Assembly: GCA_964575675.1 (NCBI GenBank)
Contig: CAZNRY010000180.1
Location: 1-7,638 of the forward strand
From: CAZNRY01 sp964575675
GTDB taxonomy: Bacteria > Eisenbacteria > RBG-16-71-46 > CAIMUX01 > VGJL01
Direction: 5' to 3'
Length of the DNA stretch: 7,638 bases
Part shown: positions 7,060 to 7,638 of the stretch, piece by piece
How the letters are laid out: the number at the start of each line of letters is the position of its first letter
Numbering within the stretch: the stretch's first letter is position 1
Position numbers and translations under genes: made by a program
Notes under the pieces: generated by a model
Database searches by the model: none
The model's input: only the letters and a program-made list of their open reading frames with translations
What the model was told of the DNA's origin: nothing

Positions 7060-7069
7060 GGGTGCTAAC

Positions 7070-7638
7070 ATGCTTCACCACTTGGCTAGTGACCAGTCCC
7101 TGGGCGTGTGTCGGCTGGGCAAACGGCCGGCTCTGTTAGCGGCCGCAGTTGTTGTCTTTCTCCTGTCCCAGCTATGCACCGGGATTCGACCCGCCGTCGC
7201 CACGGACGAGGATCTCCCCGGGAGTCTTCGTCAGGCCGGGCGAATGGGGCTGAGCCCAACGGAACCCGCATGGTTGGGAGCGATCCGGGAAGCCGGCGTC
7301 GCATCGACGGATCTGAGGCTCCCGGCAGATCCACCGGATCCCGATGCGGACATCGACATCGAACGCGCCCGAGGGATCGCCGAGGCACGCGCACGCTGGG
7401 AATGGGGGGAGAACATCCGGGTCGGGTCCATCATCCCGATCCTCGGCGTGGATGGGCAGGTGACCGCCTACGACGTCGATGTGACCATCGACGGTTCGGA
7501 CTTCGGGTCGTACAACAGCATTGCCTCCGACTGGCAGGCATTCCTGAGAGAGGGGGAGGCAGATCCATCACCTCCAGGGACCGTGGCGATTCGATATGCG
7601 ACGGTGATCATCTCGGCAACCGACGATCAGCCGCCCAT
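7070..7638 (+). CDS. Secreted protein, N-terminal 189 residues (3' end outside window)
   Basis: The frame stays open to the right edge. The first ~20 residues form a polar, basic n-region (CRLGKRP at 14-20), followed by a hydrophobic core (ALLAAAVVVFLLSQLC, 21-36) and an AVA cleavage site (42-44), so this is a Sec signal peptide cut before TDED. The sequence before C36 does not fit a lipobox. The mature part is acidic and Pro/Asp-rich near 90-105, then has a helix (IERARGIAEARARWEW) and strands RVGSIIPILGVDGQVTAYDVDV and YATVIISATDDQPP. This layout (IP-x-x-x-x-DG-x-V-x-AY, then a VVxSAxDDxxPP-like strand) loosely resembles the prodomain of streptopain/C10 or C39-like secreted proteases. That is a hypothesis, since no catalytic domain is in view. 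An upstream in-frame ATG at 7043 is possible but lacks a ribosome site. Likely co-transcribed with the small ORF 41 bases upstream. Confidence 0.75.
   Translation, partial: MLHHLASDQSLGVCRLGKRPALLAAAVVVFLLSQLCTGIRPAVATDEDLPGSLRQAGRMGLSPTEPAWLGAIREAGVASTDLRLPADPPDPDADIDIERARGIAEARARWEWGENIRVGSIIPILGVDGQVTAYDVDVTIDGSDFGSYNSIASDWQAFLREGEADPSPPGTVAIRYATVIISATDDQPP

Noticed and set aside
7163..7177. Lipoprotein signal in the secreted protein (Cys at residue 36)
   Set aside because: The residues before the Cys (LSQL) do not fit the lipobox, while an AVA site at 42-44 fits ordinary signal peptidase.

Overview
The window is high-GC bacterial DNA holding three complete genes, two genes cut by its edges, and a compact divergent control region. 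A single-chain pyruvate:ferredoxin oxidoreductase, a dihydroorotate-dehydrogenase-like flavoprotein next to it, and a long MalT/SARP hybrid regulator suggest an anaerobic or facultative uncultured lineage (Eisenbacteria-, Latescibacteria- or Acidobacteria-like, or a deltaproteobacterial relative). This is an inference from gene content; nothing here fixes the taxon.

Left block, + strand (1-3219): the C-terminal ~60% of a NifJ-type pyruvate:ferredoxin (flavodoxin) oxidoreductase enters from the left edge. It retains all visible iron-sulfur and thiamine diphosphate residues. Twelve bases after its stop begins a complete DHOD-like TIM-barrel flavoprotein whose Shine-Dalgarno overlaps the NifJ stop codon, so the pair is almost certainly one operon. 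The DHOD-like protein lacks the usual catalytic Cys segment and is unlikely to be the pyrimidine enzyme.

Middle, - strand (3233-6616): a 1127-residue regulator converges on the operon with a 13-base gap. It has a MalT/STAND-type NTPase at the N terminus, a long TPR-like middle, and a SARP-type winged helix plus BTAD domain at the C terminus, where MalT has a LuxR helix-turn-helix.

Control region (6617-6842): this is the most interesting part. The regulator has a good sigma70-like promoter (TTGAGT-17-TATACT) so close to its start that the mRNA would be nearly leaderless. Facing the other way, a perfect heptamer repeat GTCAGTG-4 bp-GTCAGTG (11-bp period) ends exactly 8 bp before a TATCGT -10-like hexamer with no -35 box. 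That is the known layout of SARP-activated promoters. It would start transcription at or next to the ATG of a 61-residue basic ORF. A second 11-bp-period repeat (CGGCCATTC twice) lies about 80 bp further upstream.

Right block, + strand (6843-7638): the 61-residue ORF is followed after 41 bases by a gene with a strong Shine-Dalgarno that runs off the right edge. It encodes a Sec-exported protein whose visible part resembles the prodomain of secreted cysteine proteases, though only weakly. Working model: the SARP-MalT hybrid senses a signal and activates the divergent small ORF and secreted protein. The control sites are read from sequence alone.
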